64,000 nt of DNA from Tabrizicola piscis (GCF_003940805.1 NZ_CP034328.1:3348001-3412000), one strand, 5' to 3'; shown: positions 1-8,230, counted from the stretch's first letter. The notes: a model not told the origin generated them from the letters alone. Translations and numbers: made by a program.

Positions 1-133
1 GCCGCGCGGCATGCTCCGGCCCCGTCGCGACCGAGGCGATGAAGCCTGCCGCCCATTGGCCCCAGCTGATGCGGAAATCGAACAGGGTTCCGTCCTTGTC
101 GAAGATGAGGCCGTCAATCATCTGGGCAATCAT
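1..133 (-). CDS. HAD-family hydrolase, N-terminal fragment
   Basis: Only the first 44 codons lie in the window; the gene runs off the left edge. The protein opens with a short leader and then IFDKDGTLFDF, the HAD motif I in which the first Asp is the nucleophile and the second acts as acid/base. The following segment resembles the cap region of phosphoglycolate-phosphatase-like HAD enzymes. A second in-frame ATG lies at 121. It is 23 bases downstream of the DUF3572 gene on the same strand, so the two may be co-transcribed. The substrate cannot be told from this fragment. Confidence 0.75.
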   Translation of the reverse strand, partial: MIAQMIDGLIFDKDGTLFDFRISWGQWAAGFIASVATGPEHAAR

Positions 134-156
134 GGGGGGCAATCCTTGGGGCAGGG

Positions 157-435
157 TCAGGTCCAGTGGACAGGCGCGCCGCCCGGCAGGGCGGCCCGGG
201 CCGTCTGCGGCGCGGTGTAGGGCAGGGCATGCTGGTCGCAGAAAGCCACGACCCAGGCATCGTCCATCATCAGGAAGTCGAGAATCGCCCCCTGAAAGTC
301 AACATCCCCGGCGCGCGCGCGCAGGTCATCAAGGCCCGCGCCAGTCGCGTTCAGAAAGGCCGGAAGCAGTTCATCATCCGCCACCAGCCAGGCCAGTGCC
401 TGCAGGGCAAGGATCTGAGCGGAGTCTTGCTGCAT
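157..435 (-). CDS. DUF3572 family protein
   Basis: A protein of about 92 residues matching DUF3572, a small alphaproteobacterial family of unknown function. The visible hallmarks are ALAWLVADDELLPAFL near the N-terminus and a conserved C-terminal HWT. I chose the ATG at 435 because GGAGG lies at 447-451 in front of it and family members usually begin just before the QALAWL segment. A GTG at 492 would add 19 residues but has no clear ribosome site. It is divergent from pleD, an arrangement I recall from other Rhodobacteraceae, with a shared promoter region at 436-569. Confidence 0.8.
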   Translation of the reverse strand: MQQDSAQILALQALAWLVADDELLPAFLNATGAGLDDLRARAGDVDFQGAILDFLMMDDAWVVAFCDQHALPYTAPQTARAALPGGAPVHWT

Positions 436-569
436 TTCGTCGCCATCCTCCGCTTCTGCCGTCGGTTCACCCGGCAATATGACGATTGGCACGAAATCGG
501 AAAGGATTTCTTAACTAAGTCGGTAACACACTGTTCAGGATCCTGAGGCAGGGCTGACGAAAGCGGAAG

Positions 570-1946
570 ATGACCGGTCGAATCCTCATTGTAGATGACG
601 TGGCGACCAATCGGATCGTCTATCGGGCGCGTCTGGCGGCTGCCTTTTATGAACCCGTGCTGGCCAACGACGGGGCAACCTGTCTGCAGATAGCTCAATC
701 CGGCGTTGGACCGCGCCCCGACCTGATCCTGCTGGACCTGCACTTGCCCGACATGTCGGGGCATGACGTCCTGCGCAGCCTGCGGTCTGACCCGCGCAGC
801 CGCGACATTCCGGTGATCGTGCTGACCGCCTCGCAGGATGCGGCTGCGCGATTGGCCGCCTTTGCCGCCGGGGCGGATGACGTGATCGTCAAGCCCGCGG
901 CCGACCGGGTGCTGCTGGCCCGGGTGCGCAACCTGATGCGGTCAAATGCCGAGTTTTCGGCCGAAGCCGTGCTGCAGGGCGCGGGCTTCGCCGAGGCACC
1001 AATCCACTTTGAGCCGCCCGGCACGCTGGCCCTTGTCGCGTCGGTGCCGGATGCCACGAAAGACCTGCAAGCCGCGCTGTCCGGCCTGATGCGGGACCGG
1101 CTGGTCACGCTGACCCGCACTCAGGCCTTGGCCGAAGCGGCCAGTCCGGGCCGGGTTGCCGGGGCCGATGTGTTCCTTCTGGCCGAAGACGAGAATGGCC
1201 CCGAATGCGCCCTGCGCCTGCTGTCGGAGCTGAAAAGCCATCAGGCCACCCGCCATGCCGCCGTCTGCCTGCTTTTGCGCGCCCGCACGCCGGATGCCGC
1301 GGCGATGGCCTTTGACCTTGGGGCCGATGACGTGGTGGCCCATGCGGTTCCGGCGGCGGAACTTGCCCTGCGGCTGCGCAGTCTGGTCCGGCGCAAGCGC
1401 AATGGCGACCGGCAGCGCGCGCGGATGCAGGACAGTCTGCGACTGGCGCTCGTCGATCCGCTGACCGGGCTTTACAACCGCCGCTATATCGCCCCGCATC
1501 TGTCCACCATCGCCGCCCGCGCGACTGAAACCGGGGGGGTCTTTGCCGTGATGGTGGTGGACCTGGACCGCTTCAAGCGGGTGAACGACCAACACGGCCA
1601 TGCCGCCGGGGATCTGGTTCTGGTCGAGGTGGCGCGGCGGCTGACCGCAAACCTGCGCGACAGCGACCTTCTGGCCCGGATCGGCGGGGAGGAGTTTCTG
1701 ATCGTCCTGCCCGACAGCAGCCTGACCGACGCCCGCCATGTGGCCGAACGGCTGTGTCACGCGGTGGAAGAACGGCCGATCCGCCTGCCCTCGGGTCAGG
1801 GGCTGACAGTCACGGTGTCGATCGGCGTGGCCGTGTCAGGGGGCGAGGTGTCGGTTGAAGCCGTGGTCGAACAGGCCGACCTTGCCCTGCTGGATTCAAA
1901 GGGGGCCGGGCGCAATCAGGTGACTTTCCGGCTGAGCGCGGCCTGA
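570..1946 (+). CDS. pleD: PleD-like diguanylate cyclase response regulator
   Basis: A 458-residue REC-REC-GGDEF protein that makes c-di-GMP. The first receiver domain has the acidic pair D9/D10, phospho-acceptor D56, T85 and K107. The second receiver (about 150-280) has lost its phospho-acceptor context and probably serves as the dimer adaptor, as in Caulobacter PleD. The cyclase domain carries GGEEF at 372-376. An inhibitory I-site, R363-D-S-D366, sits five residues upstream, so feedback inhibition by c-di-GMP should be intact. Length and layout match Caulobacter PleD (about 454 residues). No cognate kinase is in the window. Confidence 0.93.
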   Translation: MTGRILIVDDVATNRIVYRARLAAAFYEPVLANDGATCLQIAQSGVGPRPDLILLDLHLPDMSGHDVLRSLRSDPRSRDIPVIVLTASQDAAARLAAFAAGADDVIVKPAADRVLLARVRNLMRSNAEFSAEAVLQGAGFAEAPIHFEPPGTLALVASVPDATKDLQAALSGLMRDRLVTLTRTQALAEAASPGRVAGADVFLLAEDENGPECALRLLSELKSHQATRHAAVCLLLRARTPDAAAMAFDLGADDVVAHAVPAAELALRLRSLVRRKRNGDRQRARMQDSLRLALVDPLTGLYNRRYIAPHLSTIAARATETGGVFAVMVVDLDRFKRVNDQHGHAAGDLVLVEVARRLTANLRDSDLLARIGGEEFLIVLPDSSLTDARHVAERLCHAVEERPIRLPSGQGLTVTVSIGVAVSGGEVSVEAVVEQADLALLDSKGAGRNQVTFRLSAA

Positions 1947-1965
1947 CCCGCCGCGCCCCGCCATC

Positions 1966-2466
1966 TCAGTCCTTTGCTCGGCGGCCCAAGCCCTTTTCCA
2001 GCCGGTCGGCAAAGGCCAGCCGGTCACTCTCGGACATCTGGGTGATCCGCGCCTCGATCAGACTGCGGCCCAGTTCCAGCCGTCCGGCATTGCGCGCCTC
2101 GATCGCTGCAAGGGCGGACTGGACTGCTGCGGGGTCAAAGGGATCGGCCCGCAACGCGCCCAGCAGGCTGGTGAATTCGGCCCGCGCCGCCTCGCGTGAG
2201 GCGCGGAAGCCCGGGGCGCGGTCCATCAGCGACTTGCGCAGGGCGCGGCGGTCTTCGGGGCTGAACGCCTCGCTGAACGGACCAAAGGTCAGGTCGCGGG
2301 GCGCGCCACGGGCGGGACCGTCCTTCATCCAGGCTCCGGCAATCGCACCGGCTATGGCAAGGTTCAGTGCGACAGACACCGCCAGCGCAATCTTGATCCC
2401 CCGGCCGGATGAGGGGGGTGAAGATGGCGCCGAAGGCGGTGCAGGCGGCACAACGGGATCAGTCAT
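1966..2466 (-). CDS. Periplasmic heavy-metal sensor / CpxP-like protein
   Basis: A 166-residue membrane-anchored protein: a Pro/Ser-rich cytosolic stretch, one membrane helix at about 26-46, then a helical periplasmic domain rich in Arg, Ala and Glu. It resembles the heavy-metal-resistance/CpxP-like family (CnrX, ZraP). I chose the ATG at 2466 because GGAGG ends nine bases upstream; a GTG at 2469 is also in frame. It is the last gene of a leftward unit behind an ECF sigma factor and a small membrane protein, so a sensory role in sigma-factor control is likely. No metal-ligand cluster of His or Cys is evident. Confidence 0.65.
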   Translation of the reverse strand: MTDPVVPPAPPSAPSSPPSSGRGIKIALAVSVALNLAIAGAIAGAWMKDGPARGAPRDLTFGPFSEAFSPEDRRALRKSLMDRAPGFRASREAARAEFTSLLGALRADPFDPAAVQSALAAIEARNAGRLELGRSLIEARITQMSESDRLAFADRLEKGLGRRAKD

Positions 2467-2470
2467 CACA

Positions 2471-2842
2471 TCAACCCTCCGTCGCCAGAAAATCGGTCGA
2501 GGGGAACAGGTCGATCGTTTCCGCCCCCGTCACGTCGCCCGCCAGACCACCTGTCAGCATATCCATGGACTCCGGGTTCAGATATCCCAGCGCCACCCCG
2601 GCGACGGCGGCCGAACAGACCCCCGCCAGAACCGGCGCGCCGCCGAACAGGGCCGCCAGCCGGGCCAGCACCCCCAAGGGCTGCGGTGCACGGGCAGGGG
2701 GATGCCCAACGGTCAACCCAGCGGGCTGCAGGGCAAGCGCATCCGCCAGCACCCGGTCCATCAACCCTGCCGATGGCTGCGGCGGCTGCTTGGCCGCCTG
2801 CGCAAGAAGCGCTTCCAGATCCTTGTCCTGCATCTCCGTCAT
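2471..2842 (-). CDS. Small membrane protein, putative anti-sigma factor
   Basis: A 123-residue protein with a hydrophilic N-terminal half (about 1-60) and one membrane segment near 75-95 (GAPVLAGVCSAAVAGVALGY). It overlaps the sigma gene upstream by four bases (ATGA), the usual layout of an ECF sigma and its anti-sigma. No zinc-binding HxxxCxxC motif is present, so it is not a typical ZAS-domain anti-sigma. Homologues are sometimes labelled dihydroorotate dehydrogenase, which nothing in this sequence supports. The anti-sigma role is inferred from position and topology. Confidence 0.55.
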   Translation of the reverse strand: MTEMQDKDLEALLAQAAKQPPQPSAGLMDRVLADALALQPAGLTVGHPPARAPQPLGVLARLAALFGGAPVLAGVCSAAVAGVALGYLNPESMDMLTGGLAGDVTGAETIDLFPSTDFLATEG

Positions 2843-3426
2843 CCTTCATATCCCAGCGCGTCGCGCTGCCCCGACAGCCCTGCCGCAAGGGCGCGTTTGC
2901 CCCGTGCCGTAAGGCTTTCAACCGCTTCAACCCCGATGTCCATCACCGCGGCGATTTCGGGGTTGGTCAGTCCCTCGATATGCCGCAGCACGACCGCTTG
3001 CCGCTGGCGGTCCGGCAGGTCGGCCAGTGCCGCCTCCAGCGCCGCCATTCGGCGTCCGTCCTGCAACCGCTGCTCTGCCCCCGGCGCGCCATCCGGCTGG
3101 TCTGGCGCATCGTCCAGCGCGACCTGCCCCTTGCGGCGGCGGGACCGCTGCCGGTCGATGCACAGATTGGTGGCGACCCGGTAGGCCCAGGTCGTCACCT
3201 TTGCTTCGCCCTGCCGCCAGTCTGGCGCCATCCGCCACAGCCGCAGCATGGTTTCCTGCGCCACATCCTCGGCTTCGGCCCGATCCCCGCCCAGCATCCG
3301 CGCCGCATAGGCAAGGACGCGCGGCGTCACCCGTTGGGCCAACGCCTGCGCCGCCTGACGGTCTCCATTCGCATAGAGAACCATCAGCGCCTCGTCCGAG
3401 GTGGTGTCCTGAGCGTCGTAGGCCAT
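2839..3426 (-). CDS. ECF-type RNA polymerase sigma factor
   Basis: A 195-residue sigma-70-family factor with region 2 (about 20-90, including AEDVAQETMLRLWR and TWAYRVATNLCID) and region 4 (about 130-185, DLPDRQRQAVVLRHIEGLTN followed by a helix-turn-helix). The two are joined by a short charged linker. There is no region 1.1 or 3, as expected for extracytoplasmic-function sigmas. I chose the ATG at 3426 because AGGA lies six bases upstream; another ATG at 3432 has poorer spacing. It leads the unit with the putative anti-sigma and the CpxP-like sensor. The EF-hand gene upstream, same strand, is a possible target or partner. Confidence 0.88.
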   Translation of the reverse strand: MAYDAQDTTSDEALMVLYANGDRQAAQALAQRVTPRVLAYAARMLGGDRAEAEDVAQETMLRLWRMAPDWRQGEAKVTTWAYRVATNLCIDRQRSRRRKGQVALDDAPDQPDGAPGAEQRLQDGRRMAALEAALADLPDRQRQAVVLRHIEGLTNPEIAAVMDIGVEAVESLTARGKRALAAGLSGQRDALGYEG

Positions 3427-3473
3427 GGTCATCCTGTGACGGGTCTAGCGGTTCGCGGGCCTCTGGCCAAGGT

Positions 3474-3974
3474 TCAGTTGTCGGCACCGCCCATCATGCC
3501 CTTGCGGTGCTTGCGCTTGCCCATCATGTCCATCGCGGACTCCGCCTCGGCCTTCGAGATGGCACCGTCGTTGTCGCTGTCGATCCGGGCAAAGTGGCGC
3601 TGGCCCGGGCCTTCGTCCACTTCGGTCAGCGACAGGCTGCCGTCGCCATCATTGTCGCGGTTTTCGATCATGCGGGCGGTGCGTTCCGCCAGCTTTTCCG
3701 AAAAGCGCGCGAGTTGCTGGGCCGACAGTTCGTCAGCGCTCAGCATCCCGTCGCCATTCGCGTCGGCGGCGGTGAACATGGCGGCACGGTGGGCCTCAAG
3801 CTCGGCTTCGGTCAGCTTGCCATCCTTGTCGGTGTCGATGCCGTCAAACATCTCCATCAGCATCGCGCCACGGTTGTCCGGGCCGCCCGGCCCTTCATTG
3901 GCCAGTGCGGCCGACGCAAAAACAGCGCCCACAAGGGCGATCACGGCGACAGTGGATTTCATCGGTGCGGTCAT
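3474..3974 (-). CDS. Secreted EF-hand calcium-binding protein
   Basis: A protein of about 166 residues with a signal peptide (MKSTVAVIALVGAVFASAAL) and four EF-hand loops: DTDKDGKLTEAE, DANGDGMLSADE, DNDGDGSLSLTE and DSDNDGAISKAE. Each has acidic residues at the Ca-coordinating positions. The C-terminus is rich in Lys, Arg and Met. The start at 3974 has GGAG seven bases upstream; an ATG at 3998 in frame is less well placed. It lies 47 bases upstream of the ECF sigma gene, on the same strand, and may share its transcript. Calcium binding is well supported; the physiological role is unknown. Confidence 0.85.
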   Translation of the reverse strand: MTAPMKSTVAVIALVGAVFASAALANEGPGGPDNRGAMLMEMFDGIDTDKDGKLTEAELEAHRAAMFTAADANGDGMLSADELSAQQLARFSEKLAERTARMIENRDNDGDGSLSLTEVDEGPGQRHFARIDSDNDGAISKAEAESAMDMMGKRKHRKGMMGGADN

Positions 3975-4157
3975 GTCTCTTCTCCGGTTTGGGGCCATAT
4001 CCTTGGCTCGTCTGCTGGGGTAAACGGCGCAGCATCCGGTTTCCGTCGCGGATTATCGCGACATGGCGACACGGGGGGCGGGCTGCCCCTTGTCCAGCCC
4101 TTTCGCTTGGCGCTATGGTCCCGGCTTGCCGCGACTGGCCAGCCGAAAGCCCTGCTG

Positions 4158-4574
4158 ATGACCCTTGCCGACATGCCCGAAACTTCTGTCCTGTCTGATC
4201 AGGATGAACGCCCGCTGCGTCCGGCGATGCTGCGCGGCTGGCGTCGCCGCTGCCCGAATTGCGGGGCGGGGCCGATGATGCGCGGCTATCTCAAGGTGCG
4301 TGACGCCTGCCCGGTTTGTGGTGAGGCGCTACACCACCAGCGCGCTGATGACGGCCCGGCCTACCTGACGATCCTGATCGTCGGCCACATCCTCGCGCCG
4401 GTGCTGTTGTTCGTCTATTCGACATGGCGGCCGGAACCCTTGCTGCTGGCGCTGATGTTTTCCTTCGGAACCGTTGTTCTGTCGCTCTACCTGCTCCCCC
4501 GGCTGAAGGGCGGGTTGGTGGCGTTCCAATGGGCCAAGCGGATGCATGGCTTCGGGCCCGCGCCGGATGTCTGA
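4158..4574 (+). CDS. DUF983 membrane protein
   Basis: A 138-residue protein of the DUF983 family. After a polar N-terminus comes a zinc-ribbon-like pair, CPNCG and CPVCG (about residues 36-58). Two membrane helices follow (about 70-92 and 96-115). An open frame continues far upstream, but the family-like part begins at the ATG at 4158 (or 4173). In alphaproteobacteria this family is often found near cytochrome oxidase genes; here it overlaps the Nudix gene by eight bases instead. The function is unknown. Confidence 0.8.
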   Translation: MTLADMPETSVLSDQDERPLRPAMLRGWRRRCPNCGAGPMMRGYLKVRDACPVCGEALHHQRADDGPAYLTILIVGHILAPVLLFVYSTWRPEPLLLALMFSFGTVVLSLYLLPRLKGGLVAFQWAKRMHGFGPAPDV

Positions 4575-5175
4575 ACCGATCCGCCACGCCGCAACGGTGA
4601 TCTTGTGGCGCAACGGTCCGCACGGGGCCGAAGTGCTGATGGGCCAGCGTGGGGCAGGGGCGGTGTTCATGCCGTCGAAGTTTGTCTTTCCCGGCGGTGC
4701 GGTTGATCCCGGCGATCACGCGGCCCCCCTTGCGGGCCATCTGTCCGCCCTTTGCGCCCGCCGTCTGGCCACGATGGCCGAGCCGGATGCCCCCCCGCCC
4801 GACGTGCTGGTCGCCGCCGCCCTGCGTGAGTTGGAAGAGGAAACCGGACGGCGCCTGCGCCCCGCCACCTATCCGGGCCTGCGCTTTGTCTTCCGCGCGA
4901 TCACGCCCCCCGGGCGGACCCGCCGCTTTGACGCGCGTTTCCTTCTCGCCGATGCCGCCTGTCTGGCTGGCGATCCACAGGATTTCTCGGCCGCTTCGGG
5001 CGAACTGGCGCATCTGCGCTGGCTGCCCTTGCCAGAGGCGCGTGCCCTTGATCTGCCCTTCATCACCGAAGTGGTGCTGGCCGAGGTGACCGCCCTAGTG
5101 ACGGGCGGCGATCAGCCCGGCGTGCCGTTCTTCGACAATTCCGGCACCACCCCGCAGTTCCGTCGCATCGTCTGA
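4567..5175 (+). CDS. Nudix hydrolase, NUDT19/NUDT7-like
   Basis: A 202-residue Nudix-fold protein starting MSEPIRHAATVILWR. The Nudix signature is split: the leading Gly region (FVFPGGAVDPGD) is separated from the core RELEEETG by an insertion of about 40 residues. This is a feature of the NUDT7/NUDT19-type branch, whose known members act on acyl-CoA or related diphosphates. It overlaps DUF983 upstream by eight bases and the convergent desaturase gene by 81 bases at the 3' end. The substrate is not determined by the sequence, though an acyl-CoA link next to a desaturase is suggestive. Confidence 0.82.
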   Translation: MSEPIRHAATVILWRNGPHGAEVLMGQRGAGAVFMPSKFVFPGGAVDPGDHAAPLAGHLSALCARRLATMAEPDAPPPDVLVAAALRELEEETGRRLRPATYPGLRFVFRAITPPGRTRRFDARFLLADAACLAGDPQDFSAASGELAHLRWLPLPEARALDLPFITEVVLAEVTALVTGGDQPGVPFFDNSGTTPQFRRIV

Positions 5176-6123
5176 CCCGACCACGGCACCGCCCTTGTCC
5201 ACCGGAAAGATCGGGTGCGGCACCGGGTCCTTGGCGCGGAACAGGTATTCCCGGATGATCTGGGTGTAGTTGCGGTACAGGTAACCTTCATTGCGGCGCA
5301 GGTAATGGTCGCGGTTGCTGAAATAAAGCGCGGGCAGCCTGTACCATGGCACGTTGGGGTGCATGTGGTGCACGACGTGGAAGTTGTTGTTCAGAAACAG
5401 CAATGACAGCGGCCCCCGGCTTTCGATGATCACGGTTCGCGCCCGCGCCGCCTCATGCGCGCGGTGTTCCAGATAGGTGCGGATTTTCAGCAGGCTCCAC
5501 CCCAGATAGGCCGCGATTGGATAGGTCCAAAGCGGCATCGTACCCATTGCCACCAGCCACCAGACCACCAGCGCAACCCCGGTCAAGTGCAGCGCCCAGG
5601 CCAGGATCACCCGCCGGTCGCCCTTCAACGCCGCTTTCAGATCCCCCGCCACCAGCGCCCAGGTGGAGATTGCGGGACCGACCACCATCCGCCCGAACAG
5701 GGTGTTGTTGACCCGCAGTAGCGCCTTGATCGGGGCCGGCAGCCGTGCCCAGACAGCCGGGTCAAAGTAGTTTGACTCGGGGTCGTCATAGGGGTCGGTC
5801 AGCGCGGGGTCGAAATGGTGCTGCAGGTGCAGGTCCTTGAACCGCAGATAGGGGACGAACAGCGTCAGTCCCGGAAAGACCAGCGCTTCGGACAGGGTCT
5901 GGTTGCGGAACGGATGGCCATGCAGCACTTCATGCGTGAGCGAGGAAAACTGCGCGATGGCAAGGGCTGCCGCCAGAACGGCAAGGATCGGTGACACCTG
6001 CCACAGAAAGACTGTGGCGATTGCCCAAAGCCCGTAAGTTGCAAGGAAGACCATAAGCGTCGGCCATTCAATGGCCGGGGAACTGGACCGGATTTCCGTC
6101 CGTTGGGTGTTGTGCAAGATCAT
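5095..6123 (-). CDS. Membrane fatty acid desaturase
   Basis: A 342-residue integral membrane di-iron desaturase. Three His boxes are visible: H64-EVLH-GH, HLQHH at 99-103 and HVVHH at 249-253. Hydrophobic segments lie at about 22-60, 80-93 and 175-212. It would introduce a double bond in a fatty acyl chain or related lipid in the inner membrane. The C-terminal 27 codons overlap the Nudix gene on the other strand. A divergent XRE regulator begins 103 bases away, which suggests dedicated control. The exact acyl substrate is not evident. Confidence 0.88.
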   Translation of the reverse strand: MILHNTQRTEIRSSSPAIEWPTLMVFLATYGLWAIATVFLWQVSPILAVLAAALAIAQFSSLTHEVLHGHPFRNQTLSEALVFPGLTLFVPYLRFKDLHLQHHFDPALTDPYDDPESNYFDPAVWARLPAPIKALLRVNNTLFGRMVVGPAISTWALVAGDLKAALKGDRRVILAWALHLTGVALVVWWLVAMGTMPLWTYPIAAYLGWSLLKIRTYLEHRAHEAARARTVIIESRGPLSLLFLNNNFHVVHHMHPNVPWYRLPALYFSNRDHYLRRNEGYLYRNYTQIIREYLFRAKDPVPHPIFPVDKGGAVVGSDDATELRGGAGIVEERHAGLIAARH

Positions 6124-6205
6124 GCCCGATCAGGTAACTTTCTCATGACGCTATCAGTACGTGCGTTGGGGCGGAATTCGGGATAATGTCAACGAAATCT
6201 CACGC

Positions 6206-6225
6206 GTGTTTGGAAAACAAAACAC
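6206..6225. promoter_or_regulatory. Inverted repeat at the XRE start, candidate autoregulatory operator
   Basis: GTGTTT (6206-6211) and AAACAC (6220-6225) form perfect 6-base arms around an A-rich 8-base centre. The repeat ends directly at the ATG at 6226, where a ribosome site would normally lie. It sits between the desaturase and XRE genes, so the XRE protein could bind here and affect either gene. Binding is inferred. Confidence 0.5.
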
Positions 6226-7083
6226 ATGATGGAAAAGATAGACAAGCGTGATCGCGCCCCGGTCTTCCGCGCCCGTCTGGCCGAGGCGATGGAGACCCGC
6301 AAGGTCACCCAAGCGGCCCTTGCCCGGCTGACGGGGGTGGACCGCTCCACCATCTCGGCGCTGTTGCAGCCGGGCACGCGGCTGCCGAACGCCCAGCTTG
6401 CGGCAGATTGCGCCCGGGCGCTTGGGATCAGCGCCGACTGGCTGCTGGGCCTGTCGGGACGCCCCGAACCCATCGCCGACCTTCTGGCGGCGTCCCTTTC
6501 GCTGACCGAAGCCCCCCGCGCCCTGATCGACGAACGCATCTTTGGCTGGCATCAGGAAGCGGCGGGTTACAAGATCCGCCACGTCCCCGCCACGCTGCCC
6601 GACATGCTGAAGATCCGCGGCGTGGTGGAATGGGAATATGAGCCGCAACTTGGCCGCACCGCCGAACAGGCGATCGGGGCTTTCGAGGACCGGCTGAAAT
6701 GGATGCGCGGCGCGGGGTCTGACTACGAAATCGCCTTGCCGATGCATGAGCTGACCGCCTTCGCCACCGGAACCGGCTATTACGAAGGCCTGTCGCCCGA
6801 CCTGCGCCGGTTCCAACTGCACCACCTGATGACGCTATGCGAGCAGCTTTACCCCTCGCTCCGCCTGTGCCTGTTTGACGCGCGGCGGTTGTTTTCAGCG
6901 CCGATCACCGTCTTTGGCCCGCTTCTGGCGGTGATCTACATCGGCCGCCACTACCTTGCTTTCCGCGATTCCGCCCGCGTTGACACGATCACCCAACATT
7001 TCGATCTTCTGGTGCGCGAGGCCGAGGTTGGCGCCCGTGACATCGTCGCCCACCTGCAAGGCCTTTGCGACAGGGTGCAATAA
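6226..7083 (+). CDS. XRE-family transcriptional regulator
   Basis: A 285-residue regulator with an N-terminal Cro/CI-type helix-turn-helix (about 15-75; KVTQAALARLTGVDRSTISA is the HTH core). It has a C-terminal domain of about 210 residues that I do not recognise, with several aromatic and hydrophobic stretches and perhaps a ligand site. There is no Shine-Dalgarno before ATG 6226; the second ATG at 6229 has none either, so initiation may be leaderless. It is divergent from the desaturase, so regulation of membrane lipid unsaturation is the most natural inference. No metal or redox Cys cluster is seen. Confidence 0.8.
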   Translation: MMEKIDKRDRAPVFRARLAEAMETRKVTQAALARLTGVDRSTISALLQPGTRLPNAQLAADCARALGISADWLLGLSGRPEPIADLLAASLSLTEAPRALIDERIFGWHQEAAGYKIRHVPATLPDMLKIRGVVEWEYEPQLGRTAEQAIGAFEDRLKWMRGAGSDYEIALPMHELTAFATGTGYYEGLSPDLRRFQLHHLMTLCEQLYPSLRLCLFDARRLFSAPITVFGPLLAVIYIGRHYLAFRDSARVDTITQHFDLLVREAEVGARDIVAHLQGLCDRVQ

Positions 7084-7094
7084 ACCAAAGTGCG

Positions 7095-7589
7095 CTAGAA
7101 CGCCCGGAACGCCCCGGCGGAGTAGCCGTTGAAATCGAATACCTCCCGCGCGGCGGCCAGCCGGTCAGGAGCGGCGGCCCCCCGGTCCAGCACGAACCCA
7201 AAGCCGCCCGACTGTGTGCCGATGGCCAGCGTGCGATAGCCGCTGTCGACCCACAGGATCCACCAATCCTCTTGCCCCGGCACTGCCAGACGGCCCGGCC
7301 CGGTCGGTTGGGCCAGCCCTGATACCTTGCGCGCGCTGCCGTTCAGGCACAGCACCCCCTCGACCATAAGGCCCCCGTTGGCGGGCCGGAACTCGACCGC
7401 GCCGCCGTTGCAGGTGCCGGGTGACGCCGCCTGATAGGCCGCCACCTGTTGCCAGCGCCCGGCGATCTGGGCCGGGGCAAAGGCGGCAGCAGACCAGATC
7501 GGCGCTCCGGCGCTGCGAAAGACGGCGTCACTGGGTGCCGTGGCGCAGGCGGCCAGCAAAAGCGCAAGGGACAGGATCAATCGATGCAA
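7095..7589 (-). CDS. Lipocalin-family lipoprotein
   Basis: A protein of about 164 residues with a lipoprotein signal (LILSLALLLAAC, lipobox ending in Cys) and a lipocalin-like domain that begins IAGRWQQVAAYQ, the GxW motif of the first beta strand. No ATG fits; TTG at 7589 gives a basic signal-peptide start (MHRL), while TTG at 7580 would overlap the upstream stop as TTGA. Either way the gene overlaps the Cys-rich lipoprotein gene upstream, so translation is probably coupled. Binding of a small lipophilic ligand in the periplasm or outer membrane is the family expectation. Confidence 0.7.
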   Translation of the reverse strand: MHRLILSLALLLAACATAPSDAVFRSAGAPIWSAAAFAPAQIAGRWQQVAAYQAASPGTCNGGAVEFRPANGGLMVEGVLCLNGSARKVSGLAQPTGPGRLAVPGQEDWWILWVDSGYRTLAIGTQSGGFGFVLDRGAAAPDRLAAAREVFDFNGYSAGAFRAF

Positions 7590-8173
7590 AGGGTCACCCG
7601 CGCGCCATTGTTCTGCAGCACGTCGTTGCAGCCCAGCAGCGGCTCCACCGGTGAACAGGTCCCCGACCGCGCCAGGCACTGCCCGTCGCACTGGTCTTTG
7701 CGGCTGCACTGCTTGCCGCCATCGCGGGTGGCGAACACACAGGTGCGAAGTGAGCTTGTCCCGGTTCCCGCCCATGTGCCGCCGTCCTTTTCGCACGCCA
7801 GCTGCCGTTCGGACTTCTGCGGTGGTGGCGGCGGTTCGGTTGCCGCTGCCTCTGGCACGGGTGCAGGTTCGGGCGTGGCTTCGGGCGCAGGATCGGGTGC
7901 AGGCTGGACCGGGTCAGCGCCCTGCGCCTGGGCGGTGCTTTCCCCCTCCGCCGCAAGGGCGGCATCCTGAACCGGCGCGTCCGAAACCGCTGCTTCCACG
8001 CCCGGGGCTGCGGGTGGCGCGTCCAGCGCCGTCACTTCGATCGGATCGCCCGCGACGGCATTCGGCGTCACGCTGTCATCGCCCGCCGCCCCGCCGCCGG
8101 GCAGCGCAAGCTGACAGCCGGCGACCAGCGCGGTCACGACCAGGGCAAGCAGCAGCGGGATCAGGCGGGGCAT
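7577..8173 (-). CDS. Cys-rich lipoprotein of unknown function
   Basis: A 198-residue lipoprotein: signal ending LVAGC, a low-complexity Ala/Pro/Glu linker (about 28-118), and a C-terminal domain of about 80 residues with eight Cys (starting LACEKDGGTW and ending near TLCID). The Cys are likely disulphide-paired in the periplasm. I do not recognise the family. It overlaps the lipocalin gene downstream by 13 bases, so the two probably function together at the cell envelope. Confidence 0.7.
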   Translation of the reverse strand: MPRLIPLLLALVVTALVAGCQLALPGGGAAGDDSVTPNAVAGDPIEVTALDAPPAAPGVEAAVSDAPVQDAALAAEGESTAQAQGADPVQPAPDPAPEATPEPAPVPEAAATEPPPPPQKSERQLACEKDGGTWAGTGTSSLRTCVFATRDGGKQCSRKDQCDGQCLARSGTCSPVEPLLGCNDVLQNNGARVTLCID

Positions 8174-8230
8174 CGGGCTCTCCGAAGGTCACCCAGCAGT
8201 GCCTTGATCCTTCGCATCCCGCAAGCCCCG

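Noticed and set aside
2471..2842. Dihydroorotate dehydrogenase label for the small membrane protein
   Set aside because: A 123-residue protein with one membrane helix cannot hold that enzyme's barrel; the label is a database carry-over.
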